Assembly: GCF_049977365.1 (NCBI RefSeq)
Contig: NZ_JBNGEN010000005.1
Coordinates: 1 to 64,000 of the forward strand
Source of the DNA: Brachymonas sp049977365
GTDB lineage: Bacteria > Pseudomonadota > Gammaproteobacteria > Burkholderiales > Burkholderiaceae_C
Direction: 5' to 3'
Length of the DNA: 64,000 nucleotides
This document shows, piece by piece, positions 48,781 through 57,236 of this stretch. Position numbers and translations under genes: made by a program. Under the pieces are notes generated by a model. The model had not been told where the DNA came from. It ran no database searches and saw only the letters and a list, made by a program, of their open reading frames with translations. Numbering within the stretch: position 1 is the first letter of the stretch; every line of letters starts with the position of its first letter.

Positions 48781-48814
48781 AAAACCCCTGCCTTTTTGCG
48801 AAGGCAGGGGTTTT
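48781..48814. terminator. Bidirectional terminator after the tRNA
   Basis: AAAACCCCTGCCTT and AAGGCAGGGGTTTT form a perfect 14-bp stem with a 6-nt loop (TTTGCG). T-rich sequence lies on both sides, so it can end the tRNA transcript from the left and the minus-strand small gene at 48929-49180 from the right. Confidence 0.9.
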
Positions 48815-48928
48815 CTCATTTTAGCTGTGAGTATGGGGAGCGCAGGCGTCCTCTTGCCTCATGGGTATCCCCAAAGGCGCCAGCCACAGAGCGAGGCGTG
48901 GCTGGCCGCTCTCTGCGTTCCGTTCTTT

Positions 48929-49180
48929 TCAGTAGCTGGTGTCGTAGGCGTCGGAGTTGTCGTGGATCCAGCGCCGCAGTTCTTCCACCTGGGTGCTCTT
49001 GAAGATGGTTTCTCCCGTGATGGCATTGGAGACGCTGTAGATGGCGGTGCCGGGGATTTCATCCCCCTGGATGTCGATTTTGGCGACCTTGGTCAGCTTG
49101 ATGGGAATGTTGTTGGCCAGGAATTTGGGTACATTCATCCTGAGGTGGCCGTAGCTCAGTTCTTCGGGTGCAGCGCTCAT
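48929..49180 (-). CDS. Small hypothetical protein
   Basis: The 83-residue protein begins MSAAPEELSYGHLRMNVPKFLANN and has a beta-rich middle (IKLTKVAKIDIQGDEIPGTAIYSVSNAITGETIF) and a helical end rich in Trp, Asp and Tyr. It has no signal peptide, membrane helix or recognised motif. It ends just right of a strong terminator and is divergent from the exported protein at 49426. It looks like a real small gene because its codon pattern is even and it is bounded by a terminator, but the function is unknown. Confidence 0.62.
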   Translation of the reverse strand: MSAAPEELSYGHLRMNVPKFLANNIPIKLTKVAKIDIQGDEIPGTAIYSVSNAITGETIFKSTQVEELRRWIHDNSDAYDTSY

Positions 49181-49425
49181 GTCAATCCCCTGAAATAGCG
49201 GGTGAGGTAAAATCGCTGGCCGCCCGTGCTGCACTGCTCCAGGAGAGTGCGGGCTCCGCGTCTTGCCGTTCCATTATGCAGGGTGTTCGCATCCGCAGCG
49301 AAAAGGCCGGCCGCAAGTTTTACAAATCCCGATTCGGGATGATACGGATAGGACAGCAGTGTTCCCGCTCCGGGCGCGCATGCCGTTCTTCGGTCCTCAT
49401 TCCTTTCAGCCTCTGGATCTACACC

Positions 49426-49920
49426 ATGAACCGCTGCATGTCCCGTCTGGCGCTGTGTGCGCATGTGCTTGCCTTGTGGGGGGCGGCAGGGAGTGCCCTT
49501 GCCGATACCGGCTTTCCGGTGGCAACGGACAGCACGTCTTCCTCCCAGCCCTACATGCGGCACCGCAGTTTCCCAGACAAGGCAGAGCGGGGCATGATCG
49601 AGTTCGTGGAGCCGCCGGCCATCCGGGTCGATGGCCACGACGAGCGGCTTTCGCCGGGGTCGCATGTGCGCGGGCCGCGCAATCGCCAGCTGTCGGCACG
49701 ACAGCTCGGCGGTACGGGCATTCTCTATGACGCTCTGTATTTGCGCGATGCCAGCGGGCGCATCGGCGACATTTGGCTGCTGGATCGCGAAGAGGCGCAG
49801 CAGCTCTCGCCCCGTCAGAAGCGCGACCAGGCCCTGCGCATGATGGGGGTGGATCCCACGCGCAGGGTTCGGCGCGACACCCCCTTTGATCAGCTGCCTA
49901 CCTTCGACGGGACGCAGTGA
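49426..49920 (+). CDS. Exported hypothetical protein
   Basis: The 164-residue protein has a signal peptide (about residues 6-26, cleavage near GSALADT). The mature part is charged and without cysteines; it contains a central LSARQLGGTGILYDALYLRDASGRIGDIWLL segment that looks like a small beta-rich domain. I do not recognise the family. The Met-rich start region also offers MSRLAL five codons later. It stands alone, 219 nt before miaB. Confidence 0.65.
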   Translation: MNRCMSRLALCAHVLALWGAAGSALADTGFPVATDSTSSSQPYMRHRSFPDKAERGMIEFVEPPAIRVDGHDERLSPGSHVRGPRNRQLSARQLGGTGILYDALYLRDASGRIGDIWLLDREEAQQLSPRQKRDQALRMMGVDPTRRVRRDTPFDQLPTFDGTQ

Positions 49921-50139
49921 CGGCATTTCCCGGGCGGGCTGCGTTTCTGGTGTCAGGCAGGAGGCGTTCCGACCTGTGGAAGCGATTCCATCGCCGGGCC
50001 GCTCGGCCGCAGTGACGGTGACGCGCATGGTCATGCCATCTGCGGTGGCAGGGGCTGTGGCCTCCGCTTCCTGAATTTGAATTCTTCATCCTTCCATTGA
50101 ATGGCTGCATGCGCATGGCGTGCGGCAGGAGTTTCCCTC

Positions 50140-51486
50140 ATGTCCAATTCCACTCCCCGCAAGGTTTACATCAAGACATTCGGCTGCCAGATGAACGAGT
50201 ACGACTCGGACAAGATGGCCGATGTGCTCGGTGCAGCGCAGGGCTACCAGAAAACCGACGACGTGGAGGAGGCCGATCTCATCCTCTTCAACACCTGCTC
50301 CGTGCGTGAAAAGGCGCAGGAAAAGGTCTTCAGCGATCTGGGGCGCATCCGGCATCTCAAGGCACGTGGCGTGAAGATCGGGGTGGGGGGCTGCGTGGCG
50401 AGTCAGGAGGGGGCCGAGATCATCCGGCGTGCGCCTTTTGTGGACGTAGTGTTCGGTCCCCAGACACTGCACCGGCTGCCTGAGCTGCTGCAGGAGAGCG
50501 AGGCGCAGCATGCGCCACAGGTGGACATCAGCTTTCCCGAGATCGAGAAGTTCGATCACCTGCCGCCTGCCCGGGTGGAGGGGGCATCAGCCTTCGTGTC
50601 CATCATGGAAGGCTGCAGCAAGTACTGCAGCTACTGTGTGGTGCCCTACACGCGCGGCGAGGAGTTCAGCAGACCGCTGGAGGAAGTGCTGATCGAGGTG
50701 GCGGGGCTGGCCGACCAGGGCGTGAAAGAAGTGACCCTGCTGGGGCAGAATGTGAATGCCTACCGAGGAAAGATGGGAGATGGCGGCGAGATCGCCGATT
50801 TTGCGCTGCTGATCGAGTATGTGGCCGATATTCCAGGGATCGAGCGCATCCGCTACACCACGAGCCATCCGAACGAATTCACCCAGCGGCTCATCGACGT
50901 CTATGCCCGCGTGCCCCAGCTGGTGAGCCACCTGCATCTGCCGGTGCAGCATGGCAGCGACCGCATTCTCATGGCCATGAAGCGTGGCTACACCGCCATG
51001 GAGTACAAGAGCATCATTCGCAAGCTGCGTGCCGTGCGGCCGGACATCAGTCTGTCGAGCGATTTCATCGTGGGGTTCCCCGGCGAGACGGACGACGACT
51101 TCGCCCGTCTGCTCCGTCTGATCGAGGATGTGGGCTATGACTCCAGTTTCAGCTTCATCTTCAGTCCACGTCCCGGTACCCCGGCTGCGAATCTGGCCGA
51201 CGATACGCCGCACGAGGTGAAGCTGCGCCGGCTCCAGCAGGTCCAGGCCTTGCTGGAGGAAAACGTGCGGCGCATCAGCGCCAGCCGGGTAGGTTCGGTG
51301 CAGCGCATTCTGGTCGAAGGCCCCTCCCGCAAGAACCCCGAAGAGCTCATGGGGCGCACTGCCTGCAACCGCATCGTGAACTTCGCCGCAGGAGCGGGGC
51401 GTGATCGCCTCGTGGGGCACATGCTGGACGTGCGCATCACCGAGGCGCTGCCGCATTCCCTGCGGGGCGAGGTGCTGACTGCCTGA
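50140..51486 (+). CDS. miaB: tRNA-2-methylthio-N6-dimethylallyladenosine synthase MiaB
   Basis: The 448-residue radical-SAM enzyme adds the 2-methylthio group to i6A37 in tRNA. The N-terminal UPF0004 domain has the three auxiliary-cluster cysteines (KTFGCQMNEYDSD, FNTCSVREKA, GVGGCVASQEG). The radical SAM triad is EGCSKYCSYCVVPYTRG (about 155-170). A TRAM domain ends the protein. CAGGAG precedes the ATG at 50140. Length is normal. Confidence 0.97.
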   Translation: MSNSTPRKVYIKTFGCQMNEYDSDKMADVLGAAQGYQKTDDVEEADLILFNTCSVREKAQEKVFSDLGRIRHLKARGVKIGVGGCVASQEGAEIIRRAPFVDVVFGPQTLHRLPELLQESEAQHAPQVDISFPEIEKFDHLPPARVEGASAFVSIMEGCSKYCSYCVVPYTRGEEFSRPLEEVLIEVAGLADQGVKEVTLLGQNVNAYRGKMGDGGEIADFALLIEYVADIPGIERIRYTTSHPNEFTQRLIDVYARVPQLVSHLHLPVQHGSDRILMAMKRGYTAMEYKSIIRKLRAVRPDISLSSDFIVGFPGETDDDFARLLRLIEDVGYDSSFSFIFSPRPGTPAANLADDTPHEVKLRRLQQVQALLEENVRRISASRVGSVQRILVEGPSRKNPEELMGRTACNRIVNFAAGAGRDRLVGHMLDVRITEALPHSLRGEVLTA

Positions 51487-51567
51487 ATGGGGCAGATGAC
51501 TTCAGGGTGGAAGGAGCCCGACAAGGGGGCCGTGCAGGTCTCGGGCGCAGGCCTTAGAATCCTTGGC

Positions 51568-52467
51568 ATGTCCATGTCCCCTGCCGTTTCCGGGGCCCCG
51601 GTGACCACGTCGATGGCTTCCGGGGCCGAGCCGTCCTCTGCCGTGCCTGCACTGGTGGAGTTGCGGCATGTGCATTTCAGCTATGGCGAGGGGCCGGAGA
51701 TTCTCCGAGATGTTTCCCTGACGGTGCCCCGTGGCAAGGTCACGGCCATCATGGGGGCTTCAGGCGGAGGCAAGACCACGGTGCTGCGGCTCATCGGTGG
51801 GCAGCAGCGTGCGCGCAGCGGCGAGGTGCTCCTGGGCGGCGAGGATGTGGGGCGTCTGGATCATGCCGCCCTGTATGCCGCACGGAGGCGCATGGGCATG
51901 CTGTTCCAGTTCGGTGCCCTGTTCACCGACATGACGGTCTTCGACAACGTGGCGTTTCCCCTGCGCGAGCACACGCAGCTGCCCGAGTCGATGATCCGCG
52001 ACATCGTGCTCATGAAACTCAATGCCGTGGGACTGCGGGGAGCGCGCGATCTGATGCCGAGCGAGGTGTCGGGAGGCATGTCGCGGCGGGTGGCATTGGC
52101 GCGGGCCATTGCGCTCGATCCTGAATTCGTCATGTACGACGAGCCGTTTGCCGGGCTCGACCCCATTTCCCTGGGCACCATTGCCCAGCTCGTGCGCCAG
52201 CTCAACGATGCCATGGGGCTCACCAGCATTCTGGTGTCGCACGATCTGGATCAGACCTTCCGCATCGCCGACCATGTGGTCATTCTGGCCAATGGCATCA
52301 TCGCGGCGCAGGGCACACCCGATGACATCCGGCGCAACGAGGACCCTCTGGTGCGCCAGTTCGTGCAGGCTTCGCCGGATGGCCCGGTGCGCTTCCACTA
52401 CCCGGGCCCCAGTCTGGCGCAGGACCTGGGGCTGCGCGATCTGCAAGGGCAGGCACAAAAGCCATGA
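51568..52467 (+). CDS. mlaF: Phospholipid-transport ABC ATPase MlaF
   Basis: The 299-residue ATPase of the Mla system, which moves phospholipids between the outer and inner membranes, has Walker A GASGGGKTT (near residue 70), the ABC signature SEVSGGMSRRVALARA and Walker B EFVMYDEPFAGLDP, then SILVSHDLDQTF. Family members start near the VELRHVHFSYG core; the ATG at 51568 is favoured, but 51487, directly after miaB, and 51610 are possible. TAGAAT ends 7 nt before 51568, suggesting a promoter and a leaderless start. The stop overlaps mlaE by ATGA. Confidence 0.93.
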   Translation: MSMSPAVSGAPVTTSMASGAEPSSAVPALVELRHVHFSYGEGPEILRDVSLTVPRGKVTAIMGASGGGKTTVLRLIGGQQRARSGEVLLGGEDVGRLDHAALYAARRRMGMLFQFGALFTDMTVFDNVAFPLREHTQLPESMIRDIVLMKLNAVGLRGARDLMPSEVSGGMSRRVALARAIALDPEFVMYDEPFAGLDPISLGTIAQLVRQLNDAMGLTSILVSHDLDQTFRIADHVVILANGIIAAQGTPDDIRRNEDPLVRQFVQASPDGPVRFHYPGPSLAQDLGLRDLQGQAQKP

Positions 52468-53243
52468 ACTATCTCAATCCCTCCGATCTCGGCTATGCCC
52501 TGCGCCGTCAGGTGGTGCGGCTGGGCATGGGCGCACGCCTCTTCGGCCGCCTCATCACCTCCGTGGGAAGCTGGCGCCGACCGGGACTCATCCGGGACCA
52601 GGTGCATTTTCTGGGCAACTATTCCCTGTCCATCATCGCCATTTCAGGGCTTTTCGTCGGGTTTGTGCTCGGCCTCCAGGGCTACTACACCCTCAAGAGC
52701 TTCGGCTCCTCGGAATCGGTGGGGCTGCTGGTGGCACTGAGTCTGCTGCGTGAGCTGGGGCCGGTGGTGACTGGGCTGCTCTTTGCCGGCCGTGCGGGCA
52801 CTTCGCTCACGGCGGAAATCGGCCTCATGAAGGCGGGCGAACAGCTCGACGCCATGGAGATGATGGCCGTCAATCCGGTGGATCGCATTCTGGCACCGCG
52901 CTTCTGGGGCGGGGTGGTGGCCATGCCGGTCCTGGCTGCCATCTTCAGCGCTGTCGGCATTCTGGGGGGCTGGCTGGTGGCGGTCAAGCTCATCGGGCTC
53001 GACGACGGCTCCTTCTGGAGTCAGATGCAGGGGGGAGTCGATGTCTGGAAGGATGTGGCCAATGGGGTCATCAAGAGCGTGGTGTTCGGCATTGCCGTGA
53101 CCTTCGTCGCCCTGTTGGAAGGATATTCGGCGCGGCCCACGCCAGAAGGGGTGTCCCGTGCCACCACCCGCACCGTCGTGGTGGCTTCGCTGACCGTGCT
53201 GGCACTCGATTTCCTGCTCACGGCCATGATGTTCAGCATCTGA
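52464..53243 (+). CDS. mlaE: Phospholipid-transport permease MlaE
   Basis: The 259-residue polytopic membrane protein of the MlaE family has the conserved LREPGPV-like segment as LLRELGPVVTGLLFAGRAGTSLTAEIGLMKAGEQLDAMEMM (about 93-133), its most diagnostic region. It forms the inner-membrane ABC core with MlaF, MlaB and MlaD. It overlaps mlaF by ATGA. Confidence 0.96.
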   Translation: MNYLNPSDLGYALRRQVVRLGMGARLFGRLITSVGSWRRPGLIRDQVHFLGNYSLSIIAISGLFVGFVLGLQGYYTLKSFGSSESVGLLVALSLLRELGPVVTGLLFAGRAGTSLTAEIGLMKAGEQLDAMEMMAVNPVDRILAPRFWGGVVAMPVLAAIFSAVGILGGWLVAVKLIGLDDGSFWSQMQGGVDVWKDVANGVIKSVVFGIAVTFVALLEGYSARPTPEGVSRATTRTVVVASLTVLALDFLLTAMMFSI

Positions 53244-53278
53244 GCAGCGCACAAGAACAACGGAAGGATTCTTCGATC

Positions 53279-53836
53279 ATGCAACGTTCCAAAGTCGATA
53301 TCTGGGTAGGACTGTTTGTGCTGCTGGGAGGCGTCGCACTGCTTTTCCTGGCGCTCAAGGCCGGCAATCTGCTGTCGCTGGGCAGCAGCAAGGGCTATGA
53401 GGTCCAGGCCGTGTTCCAGGACATCGGGGGGCTCAAGCCCAAATCCGCCGTCAAGAGCGCGGGGGTGCTGGTGGGGCGCGTCAAGAGCATTCACTTCGAC
53501 GACAAGACCTATCAGGCCATGGTCACCATCGATCTCGACAGCCAGTATCATTTTCCTTCCGACAGCTCCCTCAAGATCCTGACCAGCGGGCTGCTGGGGG
53601 ATCAGTACATCGGCATCGAGGCCGGGTACAGCGACGCCAGCTGGAAGCAGGGTGACAAAGTCACCAATACACAGTCTGCCGTGGTGCTGGAGAACCTCAT
53701 CGGCCAGTTCATCAACAGCAAGGCCGAACAGGCCGGCAGCAGCGATGGTTCGGCCTCCGACGGCAGCGATGCAGGCAAGGCGGCCGCACCTGCTCCCGCT
53801 CTCGCCAAAAGCAGCAAGCAAGGAGCCAGCCAGTGA
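53279..53836 (+). CDS. mlaD: Mce-domain phospholipid transporter MlaD
   Basis: The 185-residue protein has an N-terminal membrane anchor (IWVGLFVLLGGVALLFLALKAG) and one MCE domain (about 40-120) with the KPKSAVKSAGVLVGRV and SGLLGDQYIGIEAGYS segments. The tail is Ala/Ser-rich. MlaD hexamers form a periplasmic lipid channel bound to MlaE. It starts 35 nt after mlaE and overlaps mlaA by GTGA. Confidence 0.95.
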   Translation: MQRSKVDIWVGLFVLLGGVALLFLALKAGNLLSLGSSKGYEVQAVFQDIGGLKPKSAVKSAGVLVGRVKSIHFDDKTYQAMVTIDLDSQYHFPSDSSLKILTSGLLGDQYIGIEAGYSDASWKQGDKVTNTQSAVVLENLIGQFINSKAEQAGSSDGSASDGSDAGKAAAPAPALAKSSKQGASQ

Positions 53837-54876
53837 AACACGTGTCCCTGTCCTCTTCTTCCGTCCGCGTGCCCCGTCGCTGGCTGTGGGCGCTCGGAGC
53901 CTCGGTTGTGCTGGCCGGCTGTGCGACGGGCCCCACGGCCAACCCCGCCGATCCGCTCGAACCCTGGAATCGCGGCGTCTACAGCTTCAACGATGCCTTT
54001 GACCGGGCCGTGTTCAGACCCGTCACCGTGGCCTACACCAAGGTGACACCGGGGTTCGTGCAGACGGGTGTGCGCAATGTGTTCAGCAATCTGGGCGATG
54101 CATGGTCGGCCGTGAACAGCGTCCTGCAGTTCAAGGGCCAGGAGGCCATGAACAATTTCTGGCGCTTTGCGATCAACACCAGCTTTGGTCTGGGCGGCAT
54201 CTTCGATGTGGCCTCCGAGGCACGCATCCCCCAGAAGCGCGAGGATTTCGGCCTGACGCTGGCCCATTGGGGCATGGGGCCGGGACCCTATCTGGTGCTG
54301 CCCATTCTGGGCCCTTCCACGCTGCGTGATACGGCAGCTCTGCCGATGGACTGGTACATGAATCCTGTGGGGGCCATTCACAACGTGGATGCCCGCAACG
54401 GCGTCATTGTGCTTTCTGCCGTCAATACCCGCGCGGGTCTGCTCGACACCACCGATCTGCTCGACCAGGCTGCCCTGGATCCCTACAGCTTCATGCGGGA
54501 CGCCTATCTGCAGAATCGCCAGTATCAGGTGGCAGCGCAGAACGCGGATGGAAGTGTCGCCACGCCGGTCACTCCGGCTTCAGGGGCAGCATCGGCGGCC
54601 GATGGCTATGCGCCGCCGCCCGATGGCACAGACGGCTACGAGCCACCGCCCGAGGGACAGGATACCGCCACAGCACCTGAACCGGCTGCATCGGCCACCG
54701 GGGCTGCATCAGCGCCTGCGGCCGCTGCCTCTGCGGAGGTGGGGACAACGGGAGGAATGGTTGCCCCCAAAACAGCCGAATCGGTGGGACAGCAGAGCCG
54801 TCAGATCATGCCGGCTGCACCGCAGCTGCTCAACCGCCTCAACAACAACTGGGGCGGCACGTTCTGGAAACGATGA
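53833..54876 (+). CDS. mlaA: Outer-membrane lipoprotein MlaA (VacJ)
   Basis: The 347-residue lipoprotein has a lipobox VVLAGC with the modified cysteine at residue 30. The VacJ domain spans about 40-235, with the PWNRGVYSFNDAFDRAVFRP opening and the NTSFGLGGIFDVASEARIPQ and LPILGPSTLRDTA motifs. A Pro/Ala/Glu-rich tail of about 100 residues lengthens it beyond the usual 250. The start is a GTG overlapping the mlaD stop. MlaA removes phospholipids from the outer leaflet; its gene inside the mla operon is usual in betaproteobacteria. Confidence 0.95.
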   Translation: MKHVSLSSSSVRVPRRWLWALGASVVLAGCATGPTANPADPLEPWNRGVYSFNDAFDRAVFRPVTVAYTKVTPGFVQTGVRNVFSNLGDAWSAVNSVLQFKGQEAMNNFWRFAINTSFGLGGIFDVASEARIPQKREDFGLTLAHWGMGPGPYLVLPILGPSTLRDTAALPMDWYMNPVGAIHNVDARNGVIVLSAVNTRAGLLDTTDLLDQAALDPYSFMRDAYLQNRQYQVAAQNADGSVATPVTPASGAASAADGYAPPPDGTDGYEPPPEGQDTATAPEPAASATGAASAPAAAASAEVGTTGGMVAPKTAESVGQQSRQIMPAAPQLLNRLNNNWGGTFWKR

Positions 54877-55099
54877 ATCGCCGTGGTCCCCACGCTGCAG
54901 TGAAGTTGTAACAAGAACGACCGATTCGCTGCACGGTGCGTGCCGGATGCCGCATGCGTTGCATTCGGTTGCATCTCGGCCCGGTGTGGGCTCAAAGCGC
55001 TGCCAAGATGGCGGCACGGGATTGGCTGGATGCCGGTCGGCATAGGCGGCCCAGTTTCGAATATTCCATCCATGGATTGCACAGAAGGAGAAAAACACC

Positions 55100-55747
55100 A
55101 TGCTACGTCGTACTTTCACCGCTTCCCTCGGTTCCGTGGCCACTGCCGCTGCTCTGCTGGCCGGGTCTGCCCTGCCTGCAGCGGCATGGGCAGCTGACCT
55201 CAGCCCCGAAGCCATGGTGCAGAAGGTGTCGGGTGACACGCTGGCATCCATCAAGGCCGACAAGGCCATGCAGGCAGGGGACGTGAACCGCATCATCCAC
55301 CTCGTCGACAGCAAGGTGATGCCCCATGTCGACTTTGCACGCATGACGGCCTCGACGGTCGGTCCCGCATGGCGCACTGCCACCCCTGCCCAGAAGGCCC
55401 GTCTGGAGCAGGAGTTCAAGACGCTGCTGGTGCGCACCTATGCCGGCGCCTTCAAGATGGCTGGTGACAAGCAGGTCAAGGTCTATCCGGTTCGCGGCGG
55501 TGCAGCATCCGACGTGCTGGTGCACAGCCAGCTCATCGGTGGTTCCGGTCAGCCGGTCAATCTCGACTACCGGCTCGAAAAGACGCCCGGGCACGGATAT
55601 GGCTGGAAGGCCTACAACCTCAATGTGGGCGGTGTGTGGATGATCGACACCTACAAGCAGCAGTTCGCGCAGGAAGTCAACACCAAGGGGGTGGACAGCC
55701 TCATCGCTTCGCTGGCCGCCAAGAACCGCGCCAATGCCGGCCGGTGA
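55100..55747 (+). CDS. mlaC: Periplasmic phospholipid carrier MlaC
   Basis: The 215-residue protein has a signal peptide (cleavage near LPAAAWAADL) and a Tol-Tol-Ttg2/MlaC domain. Segments LVDSKVMPHVDFARMTASTVGPAWRTATPAQKARLEQEFKTLLVRTYAGAF and VNLDYRLEKTPGHGYGWKAYNLNVGGVWMIDTYKQQF are diagnostic. It shuttles phospholipids between MlaA and MlaFEDB. GGAGAAAA lies just upstream of the ATG, which is 223 nt after mlaA. Confidence 0.95.
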   Translation: MLRRTFTASLGSVATAAALLAGSALPAAAWAADLSPEAMVQKVSGDTLASIKADKAMQAGDVNRIIHLVDSKVMPHVDFARMTASTVGPAWRTATPAQKARLEQEFKTLLVRTYAGAFKMAGDKQVKVYPVRGGAASDVLVHSQLIGGSGQPVNLDYRLEKTPGHGYGWKAYNLNVGGVWMIDTYKQQFAQEVNTKGVDSLIASLAAKNRANAGR

Positions 55748-55791
55748 GTGGGGTAGGGCGAATCATTGAATCCCTTTGAGAAAGCGTGACC

Positions 55792-56082
55792 ATGTTGAGC
55801 CTGCCTTCCGAAATCACGGTCCATACGGCGCCGGCAGTCGAGCGCAGTCTGCGCGAGCAGCTCCTGCGTGAGTTGGGCCATGCGGTTCCCGCTGTCGATG
55901 CGGGGGCGCTCAGCAAGTTCGATTCGTCCGCGCTGGCGGTGCTGCTGGCTCTGCAGAGAACCTGCGAGAAAGAGGGGCATGCGCTCAGCATTTTCCATGC
56001 GCCGTCTCATTTGCGCACGCTGGCCCAGCTTTATGGCGTCGGCCAGCTCCTGTGGAATGACGGCGTGATCGGAACAGCCTGA
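55792..56082 (+). CDS. mlaB: STAS-domain protein MlaB
   Basis: The 96-residue single-domain STAS protein, with the core LSKFDSSALAVLLALQRTCEKEGH (conserved Ser in DSSALAVL), is the MlaB subunit of the Mla ABC complex. A GTG at 55786 would add two residues; ATG 55792 is used. It closes the mla operon and is followed by a strong terminator. Confidence 0.88.
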   Translation: MLSLPSEITVHTAPAVERSLREQLLRELGHAVPAVDAGALSKFDSSALAVLLALQRTCEKEGHALSIFHAPSHLRTLAQLYGVGQLLWNDGVIGTA

Positions 56083-56169
56083 CCAGACTGACCGCACGGC
56101 ACCCGCCTGTGATGTCTGTGGCGGCTTGCCATGATGCGATGGGCATGGGGAAACTCCATGCCCTGTGAG

Positions 56170-56199
56170 GCGCCTTCGGCTGAAGGCGCTTTTCTTTTT
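56170..56199 (+). terminator. Terminator after the mla operon
   Basis: GCGCCTTC (56170-56177) and GAAGGCGC (56182-56189) form a perfect 8-bp stem with a GGCT loop, followed by TTTTCTTTTT. It lies 88 nt after mlaB and is a plain rho-independent terminator. Confidence 0.93.
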
Positions 56200-56252
56200 G
56201 TCCTGAGCTCGCAGAAAACGCAAGCAAGCTCTGGGGAACAGCAAGAAAGCCG

Positions 56253-56594
56253 TTATTTCTTGCTGTCTTTGCTGCTGCTCTTGCGCGAAGCAGGAGCCGG
56301 GGAGCCTTCTGGCCGGAGCGCGTCGTTCTGTGGGACTGGGGCGTCTTCGTGCAGGTCGGCGACATGCCGGGAAATGTCGAACAGGCGCGATTTGCCGGCG
56401 TAATGGCGATCCAGCCGCCATTCCTGCAGGATGGCAAGAGCCAGATTGAAATTGTCGTAGTCCAGCAGGTAGATATCCGAAATCGGAAAGTCGGCTTCGG
56501 ATTCGAGCGCCAGCACCAGTCGTGACAGGGTTTTAGCGCTGTCACTTCCGGGATTCTTCTCGATGAACTTCCGTGCTTCCTTGATCGCACGCAT
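56253..56594 (-). CDS. Conserved hypothetical protein
   Basis: The 113-residue protein begins MRAIKEARKFIEKNPGSDSAKTLSRLVLALESEADFPISDIYLLDYDNFNLALAILQEWRLD, an amphipathic, helix-rich domain ending in DRHYAGKSRLFDISRHV. A charged, disordered tail, rich in Ser and Lys at its end, follows. No signal peptide or catalytic motif is seen. It faces the mla operon terminator. TACAAT (reverse of 56721-56726) could be its -10, leaving a leader of about 120 nt. Function unknown. Confidence 0.7.
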   Translation of the reverse strand: MRAIKEARKFIEKNPGSDSAKTLSRLVLALESEADFPISDIYLLDYDNFNLALAILQEWRLDRHYAGKSRLFDISRHVADLHEDAPVPQNDALRPEGSPAPASRKSSSKDSKK

Positions 56595-56974
56595 GATGGG
56601 GGGCCTTTCAGGGACTGAGGGATTGGAAACGGGCTTGCTTGCTGCAGGACCGCGACTTGGAGAGCCTGAGCCTGCAGACAGGAAATGCACCAAGAAAAGG
56701 CATTTCAGCCGCTTGCGAAGATTGTAGGGAGTACCTCGAGGCGCGAGAAGGGGGCGTCATCCAATGTTCACGAAACCGTCGCACAGGGCGGAGGAGGGCG
56801 GAGGAGGGCAGACAGGGCACAAGGCCTCGTACAGGCTACCGACAGTCTCCTCTGCCTCCGGAAGACGCAATGGGAAACGGGCACAATAGGGCAGCCACGA
56901 CCCCGCTCCTCAGGCAAATGCCGACGCCAAGGAGCTGGATGCGTGTCCTCAAACCTGTACCAGGAGACATGTCC
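56595..56974. other. Intergenic region between two small divergent genes
   Basis: This 380-bp gap has no supportable gene. A possible -10, TACAAT on the minus strand at 56721-56726, serves the leftward gene. A short purine-rich tandem GGGCGGAGGA occurs twice near 56800. CAGGAG at 56961-56966 is the ribosome site of the rightward gene. Nothing else stands out. Confidence 0.35.
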
Positions 56975-57208
56975 ATGAAACGTTATGCCCTGAATGCTGC
57001 CGGGAAGGCAGCCATTGCCGCCTTTGTGGAGCGGTTCGGCAGCCTCGAGCGCACGGCCGAGAGCTATTGGCCCGATGCCGAGACGTCCGCTCCTGACCTC
57101 GACAAGGGGCTGGATGCCGTGGTCGAGATGCCGCGCGAATTCAGCAGTGATGGGCTGCAGCACGATCTCGTGCTCAAGGCCGAACATTTCGATGTGAGCC
57201 AGAACTAG
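56975..57208 (+). CDS. Small hypothetical protein
   Basis: The 77-residue acidic protein reads MKRYALNAAGKAAIAAFVERFGSLERTAESYWPDAETSAPDLDKGLDAVVEMPREF, helix-rich at first then a polar tail. CAGGAG lies 8 nt before this ATG; an ATG two codons upstream (56969) is also in frame. Its stop is 28 nt from the ackA end on the other strand. Family not recognised; the good ribosome site and bounded position make it likely to be real. Confidence 0.55.
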   Translation: MKRYALNAAGKAAIAAFVERFGSLERTAESYWPDAETSAPDLDKGLDAVVEMPREFSSDGLQHDLVLKAEHFDVSQN

Positions 57209-57236
57209 GCTGGTGTGCATCGGGGGCTGTCGGGGT

